Assembly: GCA_028712845.1 (NCBI GenBank)
Contig: JAQTPO010000004.1
Span: 1-31,480 of the forward strand
Direction: 5' to 3'
Source: Dehalococcoidales bacterium
GTDB lineage: Bacteria > Chloroflexota > Dehalococcoidia > Dehalococcoidales > Fen-1064
Length of the DNA stretch: 31,480 nucleotides
Position 1 is the first letter of the stretch; each line of letters opens with the position of its first letter. The position numbers were made by a program, and so were the translations under genes. Under the pieces are notes generated by a model, which searched no databases, was not told the DNA's origin, and saw only the letters and a list, made by a program, of their open reading frames with translations. Of this stretch, positions 1-8,846 are shown one piece after another.

Positions 1-144
1 CTTGGTCTTGGATGCTAGTTTATGTACATAAGCATAAAGGTACCGGCGTAAGAAGATAGCAATTATAATAACCGCAATCCCTATACCCACTGGCAATGCC
101 AGTAAGCGCAGATTTTCTGAGCTAAAATATTGGCCTAAATCCAT
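1..144 (-). CDS. N-terminus of a second MscS-like membrane protein (partial)
   Basis: The first 48 codons of a minus-strand gene run off the left edge. The ATG follows an AGGTGG-type ribosome binding site. The peptide has a short polar start, one hydrophobic helix (about residues 13-30, LALPVGIGIAVIIIAIFL) and then a basic RRYLYAYVHKLASK stretch. This layout matches the start of the complete MscS-family protein at 7582-8658, where LIPIGVAVIVAGL is followed by WKYLYKWLLSRAERF. I therefore infer a second small-conductance mechanosensitive channel paralogue. Only the first helix is visible, so another membrane protein with a similar N-terminus remains possible. It lies 143 bp downstream of pfkB in the same direction. 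Confidence 0.5.
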   Translation of the reverse strand, partial: MDLGQYFSSENLRLLALPVGIGIAVIIIAIFLRRYLYAYVHKLASKTK

Positions 145-287
145 TCTTGAGAACCACCTTTATTAATACAATCTAATGATAAGAGGCTTAAACTTTTTTT
201 TCAAATCCCTTGCTGCTATGGAAATTATGACAGCCAAGAATACGGCGAATTCAGGATAGTCATTCAGTGCCTGACCACTTCCCGTGA

Positions 288-1229
288 CTATTTCTCCTTC
301 GGAGAGATCATTTGCCGGTACAGGCGCTCAGCGTCCTCACGCCGGCATAGTTCGGTACCTGGGGTCATAACCGCTGCCGCACCGGCTGCCACTCCGAAGT
401 GTAAAGCCTCTCTTAATAATTGGCCTCGCGACAGTGCTAGGACAATCCCGGCTAATGTGCTGTCACCTGCCCCTACTCTGCTTTTTATTGTGACAGTGGG
501 TGATTGGATTCTTTCACGACCGTCTTTCCAGACTCCAAGAGCTCCGGCCGCTCCCAATGAAATAAGTACGACTTCACTCTGCCCCTTATCAACCATCAAT
601 CTTGCCTCTTCTTCCAATTCTCGCTCGTCAATCATTTCCTTGCCCGCTATCTCCTTGAATTCACGTATATTCGGTTTAATCAGGTAAATACCTTCATCCA
701 AAGCTTGGCGAAGCGCTGCTCCCGAGGTATCAACGATAGTTTTTGCCCCGAGTTTGCTGGCAATACGAGCTACCCGAGCATAGAAATCATCGGGGACTCC
801 TGGCGGTAAACTACCACTGGTCACAATATAATCAGGGATGGGCTTGACTTTTGACAAAGCATCAAGAAATTGCCGCCACTCTGACTCGTTAAGGCATGGT
901 CCAGGCATACCGAAACGGAATTGCTGCCCGCTGGATTCCTCAAAAATAATCAGGTTCTCTCTGGTCAGTCCGTTAATTTTAATGACATGTTGAATTAATC
1001 CTTCTTTTTGTATTAAATCCTGGAGTAATTGACCCGTTGTTCCGCCTGCCGGGTAGATAGCCAGTGAATCTCCACCCAACAACCTTATTGCGCGTGAGAC
1101 ATTAATACCACCGCCACCCGGCTCATGCCGGGGAACGCTGCAGAACAGTTTTCTGTCGGGAATAACTTTAGATACGACAGCACTCTTATCAATAGCCGGA
1201 TTTATAGTTAAAGTAACGATGGTTTTCAT
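288..1229 (-). CDS. pfkB: 6-phosphofructokinase, PfkB (ribokinase) family
   Basis: This cytosolic sugar-phosphate kinase most likely phosphorylates fructose 6-phosphate (or a related sugar phosphate) with ATP. At 313 aa it has the usual family length. It aligns by eye along its whole length with E. coli Pfk-2: TLTINPAIDKS at the N-terminus, the substrate-binding EPGGGGINVSRAI (about 37-49), SGSLPPGVP near 140, and the C-terminal PfkB signature VGAGDSTLAG (about 253-262), whose aspartate is the catalytic base. An AAGGACGAG ribosome binding site precedes the ATG. It is among the last genes of the minus-strand sugar/stress cluster, downstream of a fructokinase-like gene. That order suits fructose to fructose 6-phosphate to fructose 1,6-bisphosphate. 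1-Phosphofructokinase or tagatose-6-phosphate kinase activity cannot be excluded. Confidence 0.93.
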   Translation of the reverse strand: MKTIVTLTINPAIDKSAVVSKVIPDRKLFCSVPRHEPGGGGINVSRAIRLLGGDSLAIYPAGGTTGQLLQDLIQKEGLIQHVIKINGLTRENLIIFEESSGQQFRFGMPGPCLNESEWRQFLDALSKVKPIPDYIVTSGSLPPGVPDDFYARVARIASKLGAKTIVDTSGAALRQALDEGIYLIKPNIREFKEIAGKEMIDERELEEEARLMVDKGQSEVVLISLGAAGALGVWKDGRERIQSPTVTIKSRVGAGDSTLAGIVLALSRGQLLREALHFGVAAGAAAVMTPGTELCRREDAERLYRQMISPKEK

Positions 1230-1269
1230 AGTCTCGTCCTTGTGGTTTTTCTACCCTTAAAAACTTATA

Positions 1270-1383
1270 TTAATGGCTACGACAATGATGCTCAACGCAT
1301 ATCGGCTGCTCTAAACCTATCTCTTCGGACCAGTCCATCTCAAGATTCAAGTCCACATCATCGTTCTTAACATTCGTTTTCAT
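1270..1383 (-). CDS. possible 37-aa acidic small protein
   Basis: A short ORF in the gap between the nucleotidyltransferase gene and pfkB, on the same strand. An AGGA lies 9 bases before the ATG, and the stop is 40 bp before the pfkB start. The peptide is strongly acidic in its first half and ends with a CVEHHC motif followed by RSH, which could bind a metal. I do not recognise a family. It may be a real small gene of the cluster or a chance ORF; the ribosome binding site and its position between co-oriented genes are the only support. Confidence 0.3.
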   Translation of the reverse strand: MKTNVKNDDVDLNLEMDWSEEIGLEQPICVEHHCRSH

Positions 1384-1489
1384 TATTGATTTTCCTTGTG
1401 CTCTTTGGTGCTTGTCAGCTTGCTGCCCTGCTTTTTACCGGCAACTATGCCATAGCGAGATTGGGAAGTGAGATGAAAAAGCGGTACTG

Positions 1490-1951
1490 CTATCTTGTAG
1501 ATTTTTCTTCTTTTATTCTTTTCAGTAGCCACGAACTGGATTGTACTTTCAATCCGCCGACGTTATAAACAATTTTGCATCCCAATTTTTTACAAACACT
1601 TAATTCAACTTCCGGCATACTACCCGGTTTTCTATCTCCCCCTTTAGCCAATATGTCAGGCTCGATTAGTTCTAGCGCTTTCTCGCAGGTAGTATCCTTC
1701 CCAGGATCAATTATTACTTTATCTACATATTTTATGCTCTCGATTATCTCTTTTCTTTCTTTTTCTGATGGATAAAAAGTTGCACCTTTCTTCTTTATTA
1801 ATTGTTCATCACTATTCAACATTACTACTAGAACATCGCCTAATTTTTTAGCCTCTTTGAATAGCCTTATATGTCCTTTATGAAGTGGATCAAAGCCTCC
1901 TCCCGTAGCTACCACGACTTTCTTCCCTTTTAACAGGTTAACATTTCCCAT
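1490..1951 (-). CDS. cytidylyltransferase-like nucleotidyltransferase (RfaE2/TagD type)
   Basis: This 153-aa protein has the adenylyl/cytidylyltransferase Rossmann fold. GGGFDPLHKGH (about 17-27) carries the HxGH nucleotide-binding motif, and the C-terminal SSSWLLKRI occupies the place of the ISSTxxI motif. The length and the KGGDRKPGSMPE block resemble RfaE domain II or glycerol-3-phosphate cytidylyltransferases, which activate a sugar or polyol phosphate with ATP or CTP. The exact substrate cannot be read from the sequence. An AGGT ribosome binding site precedes the ATG. It follows the ROK kinase gene after 217 bp, so it may have its own promoter. In this context it could activate a sugar phosphate for the GT4 transferase, which is an inference. 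Confidence 0.88.
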   Translation of the reverse strand: MGNVNLLKGKKVVVATGGGFDPLHKGHIRLFKEAKKLGDVLVVMLNSDEQLIKKKGATFYPSEKERKEIIESIKYVDKVIIDPGKDTTCEKALELIEPDILAKGGDRKPGSMPEVELSVCKKLGCKIVYNVGGLKVQSSSWLLKRIKEEKSTR

Positions 1952-2168
1952 AGTTATACCTCATATCTCGGATATTTAAATAATACAATTTACCACTATA
2001 GAACCTCATTTGATTTTCTATTATCTCTCAAAGTACATAAGAATAAGTAATACCTAAACCGGATTTAATTATAAATCCCGGCAAATAAGTTCGGTAGGAT
2101 ATTTAATACCCTGATTTTTGTTCACTGCGTCCACTTCTCTTTCTTAATTAGCAAATGATTCTAAACTC

Positions 2169-3065
2169 TCATTGTTTTTCAGTTTGGGACGCCAGTGCTA
2201 TCGCTCCTAACACTCCCGCTCGTTTGCCAAGATTGGGAGCAACAATATAGCTGTTAATATCTTCCATAATTGCGGGCACAGCAATATATCCATTGAGTAA
2301 ATGCTGAACCCTCTCGCGCACCATTGGAAATAGTTGTGATTGCTTCATAACACCGCCGCTTAAAATAATACGTTGGGGTGAAAGTATGCATATAAAATTG
2401 ACTAATCCAAGAGCCAGGTAATCTGCCTCTAAAAGCCATGCCTGATGGTCAGATGGCAAAGTTTCTGGTGGCTGTCCCCATCTACGTTCCAATGCTGGCG
2501 CTGCTGCCAAACCCTCAAGACAGTCTTCATGGAAAGGACAAGTGCCGGGGAAAGGGTCCCGATTCCAATCATGGGGTACACGAATATGTCCCATTTCAGG
2601 ATGAATTAAACCGTGTATTAACTGTCCATTTACAATTCCACCTCCACCAATCCCTGTGCCTACGGTCACATAGATGAAGGTATTTACATCTTTAGTTATT
2701 CCCCAGTGGTGTTCAGCTAAAGCGGCCAGGTTCACATCGGTATCAATGTACGTTGGGATATCCAGAGCCCTTTGAACCATACCAGCAAAGTCAGTACTCG
2801 CCCAAGCTGGTTTTGGTGTAGCCAGAATATGTCCGTATGTGGGGGAAGTCCGATTGATATCAACAGGACCAAACGAACCGATACCGATAGCAGTCAGGGG
2901 ATTCCGTCTTGATTGTTTTTTGAAAAATTCTATCGCATGATTGATAGTCTCTACCGGAGTAGTCGTATGGAATCTAATTTCAGGTGACAAATCATCTGGA
3001 CCCGTTCCTACTGCACAGACAAACCAAGTTCCCCCAGCTTCAATACCCCCATATATTTTACCCAT
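2169..3065 (-). CDS. ROK-family sugar kinase, fructokinase type
   Basis: This cytosolic hexokinase of the ROK family has 298 aa. YGGIEAGGT (5-13) is the ATP phosphate-binding loop, DTDVN (108-112) is the catalytic segment, and [15 protein letters not shown] (about 134-148) is the second phosphate loop. EMGH at 157-160 together with CPFHEDC (176-182) forms the ROK zinc site. The zinc spacing and the [18 protein letters not shown] block look like Bacillus-type fructokinases (YdhR/GmuE), so fructose is the likely substrate, with mannose possible. AAAGGAG precedes the ATG. It lies 61 bp downstream of the glycoside hydrolase gene and upstream of pfkB, which fits fructose released by the hydrolase being phosphorylated twice. 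A decayed copy of this gene lies at 8847-9360. Confidence 0.93.
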   Translation of the reverse strand: MGKIYGGIEAGGTWFVCAVGTGPDDLSPEIRFHTTTPVETINHAIEFFKKQSRRNPLTAIGIGSFGPVDINRTSPTYGHILATPKPAWASTDFAGMVQRALDIPTYIDTDVNLAALAEHHWGITKDVNTFIYVTVGTGIGGGGIVNGQLIHGLIHPEMGHIRVPHDWNRDPFPGTCPFHEDCLEGLAAAPALERRWGQPPETLPSDHQAWLLEADYLALGLVNFICILSPQRIILSGGVMKQSQLFPMVRERVQHLLNGYIAVPAIMEDINSYIVAPNLGKRAGVLGAIALASQTEKQ

Positions 3066-3126
3066 AGTCTATACTCCTTTCGAGATACTTGCTCTTATTC
3101 ATGTCGGGTGAACCATATTAAGATAG

Positions 3127-4326
3127 CTATTTAATATATTCCCACGGGAATATACCTTCTGTCACCGCCTTATAAGCAATAATGTAGCCAGACGCATTCC
3201 ATGTCTGCTTGAGGTCTCCCATTGGTTTACCCGTTTTACCATGTAACCACTCGTTAAATTCCCATTCGCCCTCTATACCTTTTTTGTTAGCCTCAGCCAA
3301 CTTTATTAGTTCTTGCTCAGCTAAATAATGCCTCTTGGTTATAACCAAAGCGATGACGTATAACCCACCGACCCATGTCCAAATACCCGAGTTGTGGTAA
3401 TAGTATGGGAGATTTTGCCCAGCGGGGGGACGGTAAAGGTCAATTTTAGGATTCCACGAAGGAGAAGGATTAAAGATTGGAGGTCCGAGTACCTGTATGG
3501 GAAACGGTTCGGATAGCTGCCTATCTTGTAAATAACCAAGTATTTTTTCCTGTTTTTCTTCATTAGCAACGTCCCAGATAATCGCGAGGCAATTTGCTGT
3601 CACATCACAGCGGGTGTCATAGTTTTCAAAGGATAGAAAGTTCAAGTAATGATTGCGGTTAGGGTCTATGGCATCTTGATAGAACTCCGACCCCCATCCG
3701 GGAATCCAATCCTTTACCATTTCTGTCGGCCAGAAAAGCATATTGATCCATGATTTTATCTTCTCCATTGAAACCGCTTTCTGTTTCCCCGTATCTCCTA
3801 AAATATCATTGGCACAGAGAAGTGCCTTGTAGTAAAGAATGTTGTTATAAAGAACCTTACCCCACCTTTGTATAGAAGAATCCATCCAGTCGGCAGCCGG
3901 CGGAGAGATTATCAAATCAGAAGGGTCTATTGATTGGTAGTGAAGCCAAGTAATCGCCTTTTCAATCGAGCCTCGGAGAGAGTTCAAGAATTCAGTATCT
4001 CCGGTCATACGCCAGACACAATCTACTGCAATTATCCACAAAGCAGTAGCATCGACTGCATAATAATTAACTTTAGGAGAGTTGATATACACAACATTCG
4101 GTAACTGCCCTAAAGAAGTCTGTCTTTCCTTGAGAGTAACCAGTGTCCGTTTGGCAGTGGCAATGAGTTCCCTATCACCCGTTAACATTGCACCGAGACA
4201 AACAAAACTACCGTCACGGTTCCAGATGCAATCGGCTCTGCCTTTTGAAGCAATAAAGCCGAATTCAGTGGAGTTACTTTTCATAATCTCCAAGGCTTTT
4301 TGATAGCAATTATCGATTAAGCTCAT
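3127..4326 (-). CDS. six-hairpin glycoside hydrolase (invertase/debranching-enzyme like)
   Basis: The 399-aa protein looks like an (alpha/alpha)6-barrel glycosidase. RADCIWNRDGSF near residue 32, VNYYAVDATALWIIAVDCVWRMTGD around 85-110, NNILYYKALL and the C-terminal QTWNASGYI are the repeating hairpin patterns of GH100 neutral invertases and amylo-1,6-glucosidase-like enzymes. No signal peptide is visible, so it should act in the cytosol on a sucrose-like or glucosylated compound. I chose the ATG at 4326 because AAAGGAGAAGG stands 5-8 bases before it; the open frame extends 24 codons further upstream without such a site. With the fructokinase just downstream, an intracellular invertase role is attractive but unproven, and glucosylglycerate-type or glycogen-type substrates are alternatives. 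Confidence 0.82.
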   Translation of the reverse strand: MSLIDNCYQKALEIMKSNSTEFGFIASKGRADCIWNRDGSFVCLGAMLTGDRELIATAKRTLVTLKERQTSLGQLPNVVYINSPKVNYYAVDATALWIIAVDCVWRMTGDTEFLNSLRGSIEKAITWLHYQSIDPSDLIISPPAADWMDSSIQRWGKVLYNNILYYKALLCANDILGDTGKQKAVSMEKIKSWINMLFWPTEMVKDWIPGWGSEFYQDAIDPNRNHYLNFLSFENYDTRCDVTANCLAIIWDVANEEKQEKILGYLQDRQLSEPFPIQVLGPPIFNPSPSWNPKIDLYRPPAGQNLPYYYHNSGIWTWVGGLYVIALVITKRHYLAEQELIKLAEANKKGIEGEWEFNEWLHGKTGKPMGDLKQTWNASGYIIAYKAVTEGIFPWEYIK

Positions 4327-4453
4327 GTCGCCTTCTCCTTTTCGGACTTCAGCAATCGGCGGGTTTGATATGGATCTTATACAGTAAATGAAACTCAACT
4401 TTCTGCACCAGTAGAATAATAACTACATACTTACCGTGATATACTTCATGTCT

Positions 4454-4945
4454 CTATTTCTTAGCTCTGTGGCTCTTAGGTCGAACGGCAAGAACAGGAA
4501 TACCAGGCTCCCTGACGACCTTGTCAGTAACACTTCCAAGAAAAGCCCGTTTCAGCCCACTCTTACCGCTGGTAGTCATTACAACAAGATCCACAGATTC
4601 TTTTTGACAAAACCTGATGATAGCCTTTGCCGGATCTCCTAGTACGGCATGGTATGTACCACTAACACCACGTGCTTTCACTTCCCGAAGCTTAATTGTA
4701 AGGTAACGCTTTGCCTTAGCTATGTTTCTTTTGTCTTGCTCTCTTGCTGATTCAATAACCAACTCAGTGGCTGTCGGGCTTAGCATAGCATCATTGCCAG
4801 CGCTTGACATTACTAACGGAGTTGGGTTTACTACTTGGAAAAGCATCACTTCTCCACCAAAACGTTTCGCAATCTCCATTGCATATGGAAGTGCTCTACC
4901 ACTGAACTGGGAACCATCGAGCGGAACTAGAATTCTATCAAACAT
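4454..4945 (-). CDS. universal stress protein, UspA family
   Basis: A 163-aa single-domain Usp protein. [18 protein letters not shown] (5-22) is the first strand and nucleotide-binding turn. [24 protein letters not shown] (about 127-150) is the ATP-binding signature, with [12 protein letters not shown] giving the G-9x-G-S spacing; the first glycine of the usual G-2x-G is a threonine here. Such proteins are usually ATP-binding dimers that modulate partner proteins under stress. AAGGAG lies 6 bases before the ATG. It sits 42 bp downstream of the glycosyltransferase gene and probably belongs to the same transcript, which points to a stress or osmotic role for the cluster. Confidence 0.93.
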   Translation of the reverse strand: MFDRILVPLDGSQFSGRALPYAMEIAKRFGGEVMLFQVVNPTPLVMSSAGNDAMLSPTATELVIESAREQDKRNIAKAKRYLTIKLREVKARGVSGTYHAVLGDPAKAIIRFCQKESVDLVVMTTSGKSGLKRAFLGSVTDKVVREPGIPVLAVRPKSHRAKK

Positions 4946-4987
4946 ATTTCTCTCCTTTTTTATTCCATTCTTAACGCATGGTATGGA

Positions 4988-6787
4988 TTATTCTTGGGAC
5001 GGTGAAATATTTGTCGGTCTAGTTATCATAGTTCGGATAAAACCAATCGCCTCTTTAAAGTGCCCGTTAAGATAAATTTCTTTTCTGCTGAGGTTATATA
5101 GTTTGAAACCTGACCAGAGCCCTGATAAAAATACTATTAAAGAAATAAGTAATGGAATCAACGGTAATATGATTTGTGTAAAAGTGTCCGAAGAAAAGAA
5201 TGCCGGGAAGTAGGCTGCTAAATTGCGCCCCACATCCTCAAGACTAGCTGCAAAAGCATCTGATATTAGAGGCCGTAAGGAAGGAGCAACGAGACAAAAT
5301 ACGGAGATTAGCAGACCAATGATTAATGTTCGCCATGGATACCTTCTCGCGTGCTCAATGACCTTGATATCTGCATACTGCAATTCCATAACCTTTCTGG
5401 AAATTATTCCTTGTTTTATAAAAAGCCGTTTATTTGTGGCAACTATCCCTGATGAACCATGTGTCCATGATTTCAAAGCATGTTCGGGTTCGACTAAGGT
5501 GTTTTGCACTTCCACCGGAATAGAAGCAAGTCCACTTTCTTTAACTAATTCTTTATTAATAGCCGTATCCAGTTCTCTGACCAGACTAGAAATAGCAAAT
5601 TTACCTGCTTTCTCCTTAGCATTAGCTGACATCTGACTGTATTTTTTCTCATCTTGCAATAGTCCGGCTATTGCATTGGCTGCGCCGTCTATGTCATCGG
5701 GTCCTTTCGCATGGTATCCTTCAACTCCATCTTGTACTATCCACGACTGCCCGCCAGTTGCCGAAGTAATTACCGGCACTCCAAAATACATGAATTCAAG
5801 CTGGGCTATCCCCAAAGCCTCAAGACGGCTCATAATGACATTCAGATAGGACGCTTTAATTAGCTTGACCTTTTCCTTTTCGTCTATTTCCCCGACATAA
5901 GTAACATTCGGTAGGCTTTTTATTAGTTTTTCCATCTCTTTTGCATAGGTTGTTCCGCCTCTTCCGGCAATGACAAAATGTAGGTCATTCCTATCTTTAA
6001 GCTTCTCAGCGATTTTGCAAACTGCCATTGGATTCTTCCTCTCTTCAATGGTGCCTAAATAGGACACAATACGGGCATTAGGATCAATATTGTGGCGTTT
6101 GAGAAAATCAGCACTGTCCTCAGTAGCAAAACGAAGGAATACTTCGTCTTCCACACCACCGGGGAACAAAAAACACTGCTCCGGGTTGGCACCCATTTTT
6201 ATATGGGAATTCTTCCCAAAAGGTGTCACTACCAGGATAAGATTAGCGGTTTCCATGATTTTGGAAAGGGAGAACTTGTTCCAAGCGGTTCTAAATGTCA
6301 ATTCGGCGAGGGAATATCTTTGTGGAGAAGCCTCTTGAAGATGAGACATGTGACAAAATACAATAGGGTCTTTATATCCACCCATGCTCCGCATATCCCT
6401 CCGCCAGGCGGCAAATTTTGCCGCCTCTTCAGGCCCATTCCAGAGAGTGCTGTGAGTTATCAGTACATTCAAACCATATTTATCAACTATCGATTCTAAG
6501 ATATGCATAAAATCACGGAAGACAATACGGCGTGGTGGCCATTTGGCTATAGCGCTATCTACACGTATTACTGGTATCTTCAATACACTATCTTCGGTGT
6601 ATATATACCCACCACTTTTTCTCAGATTTTCAGCCGAGGCAACCTCTTGTCCGTCATGGAAGATACTCGTTATTAAATAAGCCTTCTGCCCCAGCTTATT
6701 GAACTCCCTTACCATTCGCTGGGCAACCAACTCTTGCCCTTTGCTGGTACTCGTCTGGTACATTATAATGCCAATATTCTTTTGCAT
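4988..6787 (-). CDS. GT4 glycosyltransferase fused to PH-like domain and two membrane helices
   Basis: 599 aa in two parts. Residues 1 to about 410 form a GT-B, GT4-type retaining glycosyltransferase: VSYLGTIEERKNP (about 241-253), FVIAGRGG (271-278), and the nucleotide-sugar E-x7-E motif at E323 and E331, followed by FGVPVITSATGG. Residues about 430-485 look like a bacterial PH-like domain (SSGIVATNKRLFIKQGIISRK). A helical hairpin of two membrane spans (about 487-503 and 537-557) interrupts it, and the strand-like tail EIYLNGHFKEAIGFI then follows. The enzyme is therefore probably tethered to the inner face of the membrane. The stop of the HAD phosphatase gene is 3 bp upstream, so the two are translated together, as in synthase/phosphatase pairs for trehalose or sucrose. 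Donor and acceptor are unknown. Confidence 0.9.
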   Translation of the reverse strand: MQKNIGIIMYQTSTSKGQELVAQRMVREFNKLGQKAYLITSIFHDGQEVASAENLRKSGGYIYTEDSVLKIPVIRVDSAIAKWPPRRIVFRDFMHILESIVDKYGLNVLITHSTLWNGPEEAAKFAAWRRDMRSMGGYKDPIVFCHMSHLQEASPQRYSLAELTFRTAWNKFSLSKIMETANLILVVTPFGKNSHIKMGANPEQCFLFPGGVEDEVFLRFATEDSADFLKRHNIDPNARIVSYLGTIEERKNPMAVCKIAEKLKDRNDLHFVIAGRGGTTYAKEMEKLIKSLPNVTYVGEIDEKEKVKLIKASYLNVIMSRLEALGIAQLEFMYFGVPVITSATGGQSWIVQDGVEGYHAKGPDDIDGAANAIAGLLQDEKKYSQMSANAKEKAGKFAISSLVRELDTAINKELVKESGLASIPVEVQNTLVEPEHALKSWTHGSSGIVATNKRLFIKQGIISRKVMELQYADIKVIEHARRYPWRTLIIGLLISVFCLVAPSLRPLISDAFAASLEDVGRNLAAYFPAFFSSDTFTQIILPLIPLLISLIVFLSGLWSGFKLYNLSRKEIYLNGHFKEAIGFIRTMITRPTNISPSQE

Positions 6788-6790
6788 TAT

Positions 6791-7585
6791 TCACCTCCTT
6801 ATCTGGTCTATAGTTATTTCAGGAAAGTTGTTATTAAATATCAGATTTTCTTCCAGGAGATGACCAAAAAACTTAGCTACATTTTCAAATTTAAGGTAAT
6901 AGTCACACTCCAACCTGAGTATCGATTCTTCGTGCAAAACACCAATGCCAACATCGGCAACCCTAAATGCCGGATTGTCTATTTTCGAATCACCCATATA
7001 GACCATCCCGTTTTTAATGCCTAATCTGAGCTTCGCTTCCCTCAAAGCCTTACCTTTGTCCGTCTTATATGGATAAACATCAAAAAAAGGTTGTTGTTCA
7101 TACTCAATCACCCACAAACCCATTGATTTACATATATCAGCTATTTCCATTGATATTTGTTTGGCTTTTCCCCAATCGCAGCTATACCTCCAATCTACAC
7201 AAAAGGCTAAAACCCGCCCTTTAGAATTACATTTCTTTTCGATGTAAAGACTACCTCCAGCAAGTTCCTCGGTTTTTTTTATTGCAAGCAATAATTTTGG
7301 TATGGCAGCTTCTGCTCTAGGGTCTTCGACTACTTGACCCTCCATTTTCACTTCCAGACCGGCAATACCACACCACATACTAGCAAAAGGTGTCTTGGGC
7401 ACAACAAAAGATAAGTCTTTGGTTGTTATTATACCTATCGGAATCAACTGCTTGATACGATATAAAACTGTCATCGTTTCTTGAGCTACTGCGGATTCCT
7501 CTCTGGGGATATTGAGAGGCCCTATAGTTCCATCGTAGTCTAGAAACAGTCCGTTTACTTTCATCTGTGCAATAGCAGGTCTCAA
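6791..7585 (-). CDS. HAD-superfamily phosphatase, sugar-phosphatase like
   Basis: 264 aa with the HAD motifs in order: LFLDYDGT (D16 nucleophile, D18), a motif II threonine in GIITTKDL (T54/T55), the lysine region PYKTDKGKAL and motif IV MGDSKIDNPAF. The cap and the LDYDGTIGPL start resemble OtsB-like trehalose-phosphatase and sucrose-phosphatase type (class IIB) enzymes. The start is a TTG at 7585. AGGAGAGGG lies before it with a 7-base gap from GGAG, and the TTG shares TTGA with the stop of the mscS-type gene, a 4-bp overlap. ATG codon 8 is the alternative start. It probably dephosphorylates the product of the GT4 enzyme encoded 3 bp downstream; the substrate identity is inferred from context only. 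Confidence 0.86.
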   Translation of the reverse strand: MRPAIAQMKVNGLFLDYDGTIGPLNIPREESAVAQETMTVLYRIKQLIPIGIITTKDLSFVVPKTPFASMWCGIAGLEVKMEGQVVEDPRAEAAIPKLLLAIKKTEELAGGSLYIEKKCNSKGRVLAFCVDWRYSCDWGKAKQISMEIADICKSMGLWVIEYEQQPFFDVYPYKTDKGKALREAKLRLGIKNGMVYMGDSKIDNPAFRVADVGIGVLHEESILRLECDYYLKFENVAKFFGHLLEENLIFNNNFPEITIDQIRR

Positions 7586-8658
7586 TTTCCCTCTCCTGTC
7601 GATTGAGTTTTACTATTTATGTTAATAGTATGGATGGGGAAAGGTATCTCAATGCCTTCCTTACGGAAACGTTTCAGTATCCTTTTTCTCAGTTCGTGTT
7701 GCACAAAATACTGGTCAACAAATTGTCTGACCCTGAAGACAAAGACAAAATTCAGAGAGAAATCACCGAAACCCGGACTGAATCTCACCACAGGTTCGAA
7801 ATCGATAAGCATTCCCGGTATCTCTTTAATCGCTCTTCTCCCTTCTTCTAACAGAATCTCCTCCAGTTTATCGATGTCGGTCTCATAACTTACATTTATC
7901 GGAATGGCAATCTGAATCCATGGATCCGGCAGATTGTAGTTGGTAACTATGGACTGACTTAATTTTGAATTCGGGATAATAATGATAGTATTTTGAAAAG
8001 GCTTTATGGTAGTCGATCTCCAACCGATATCTACCACGAATCCTTCCTCCCCGGAATCTAATTTGATATAATCTCCGCTTTTTATTTTTCCGCCGATGAC
8101 GACATAGATCCCGGCGAACAAATTAGAAAGGGTTTCCTGCAATGCCAGGGCAATTGCCAGTGAGCCGATTCCCAGAGCAGCTATTAAACTCGTTATTTTT
8201 ACTCCAAGCGTGTCTAATATAATGAGAGCCCCAAGAACAAGAATAATTACACGCGCGGCGTTCTGCACTAAACTAGTCATTGGAATTGCCAGCTTGGATT
8301 TCCGGGTGTAAACAGCAACACTAATGCTGGCAATGCTGGACATCACCAGCGCTGCAGCTAGGATTAACAAGCTTACGAGTATTTTGTCGGCGATGGATGT
8401 CCATGATGCTGGTAGTTCGGAAGCTCTTACACCAGCATAGATGCCGATGACAAAACACAACACCAATGCAGTTTTACTTATAGAGCGAATGCCCATATTA
8501 AGCGATTCTGAGCGGAATCGTTCAGCCCGGCTAAGCAACCACTTATATAAATATTTCCATAATACCAGGCACAAACCTGCCACAATAACAGCCACACCGA
8601 TGGGTATTAATACAACTAGAAACTGGTTTGAATTTAGCTTTTGCCATAATTCTGTCAT
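7582..8658 (-). CDS. MscS-family mechanosensitive channel
   Basis: 358-aa inner-membrane protein. Hydrophobic segments occur near residues 15-35, 60-80, 90-115 and 135-180. The last one is the glycine/alanine-rich pore helix region (LIAALGIGSLAIALALQETLSN), the hallmark of MscS. It is followed by the beta domain (GGKIKSGDYIKLDSGEEGFVVDIGWRSTTIKP) and NTIIIIPNSKLSQS. The cytoplasmic alpha/beta part ends with RFRKEGIEIPFPIHTI. It would release small solutes on osmotic downshock. AAGGAG precedes the ATG at 8658. It is the first gene of the minus-strand cluster and is translationally coupled to the HAD phosphatase gene, linking the pathway to osmotic balance. Confidence 0.93.
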   Translation of the reverse strand: MTELWQKLNSNQFLVVLIPIGVAVIVAGLCLVLWKYLYKWLLSRAERFRSESLNMGIRSISKTALVLCFVIGIYAGVRASELPASWTSIADKILVSLLILAAALVMSSIASISVAVYTRKSKLAIPMTSLVQNAARVIILVLGALIILDTLGVKITSLIAALGIGSLAIALALQETLSNLFAGIYVVIGGKIKSGDYIKLDSGEEGFVVDIGWRSTTIKPFQNTIIIIPNSKLSQSIVTNYNLPDPWIQIAIPINVSYETDIDKLEEILLEEGRRAIKEIPGMLIDFEPVVRFSPGFGDFSLNFVFVFRVRQFVDQYFVQHELRKRILKRFRKEGIEIPFPIHTININSKTQSTGEGN

Positions 8659-8846
8659 TTTTACTCCTTATAAGCGGGAAAGAAACTTCACGAAAAGAGC
8701 TATATTTTAGAGAAAGCGAGGCAAATAATTAATTATTGTTTTACGACTCTGAACACACAGACTTGATGAAATATGTCAGTTTCTACTCCATGGAGCATTT
8801 GAATTCTATCACTGACTTCAATAAACAATCAACAATAATTCCCTGA

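Noticed and set aside
3127..4398. Longer 423-aa start for the glycoside hydrolase
   Set aside because: The AAAGGAGAAGG ribosome binding site lies inside that extension, properly placed for the ATG at 4326, and the extra residues do not look conserved.
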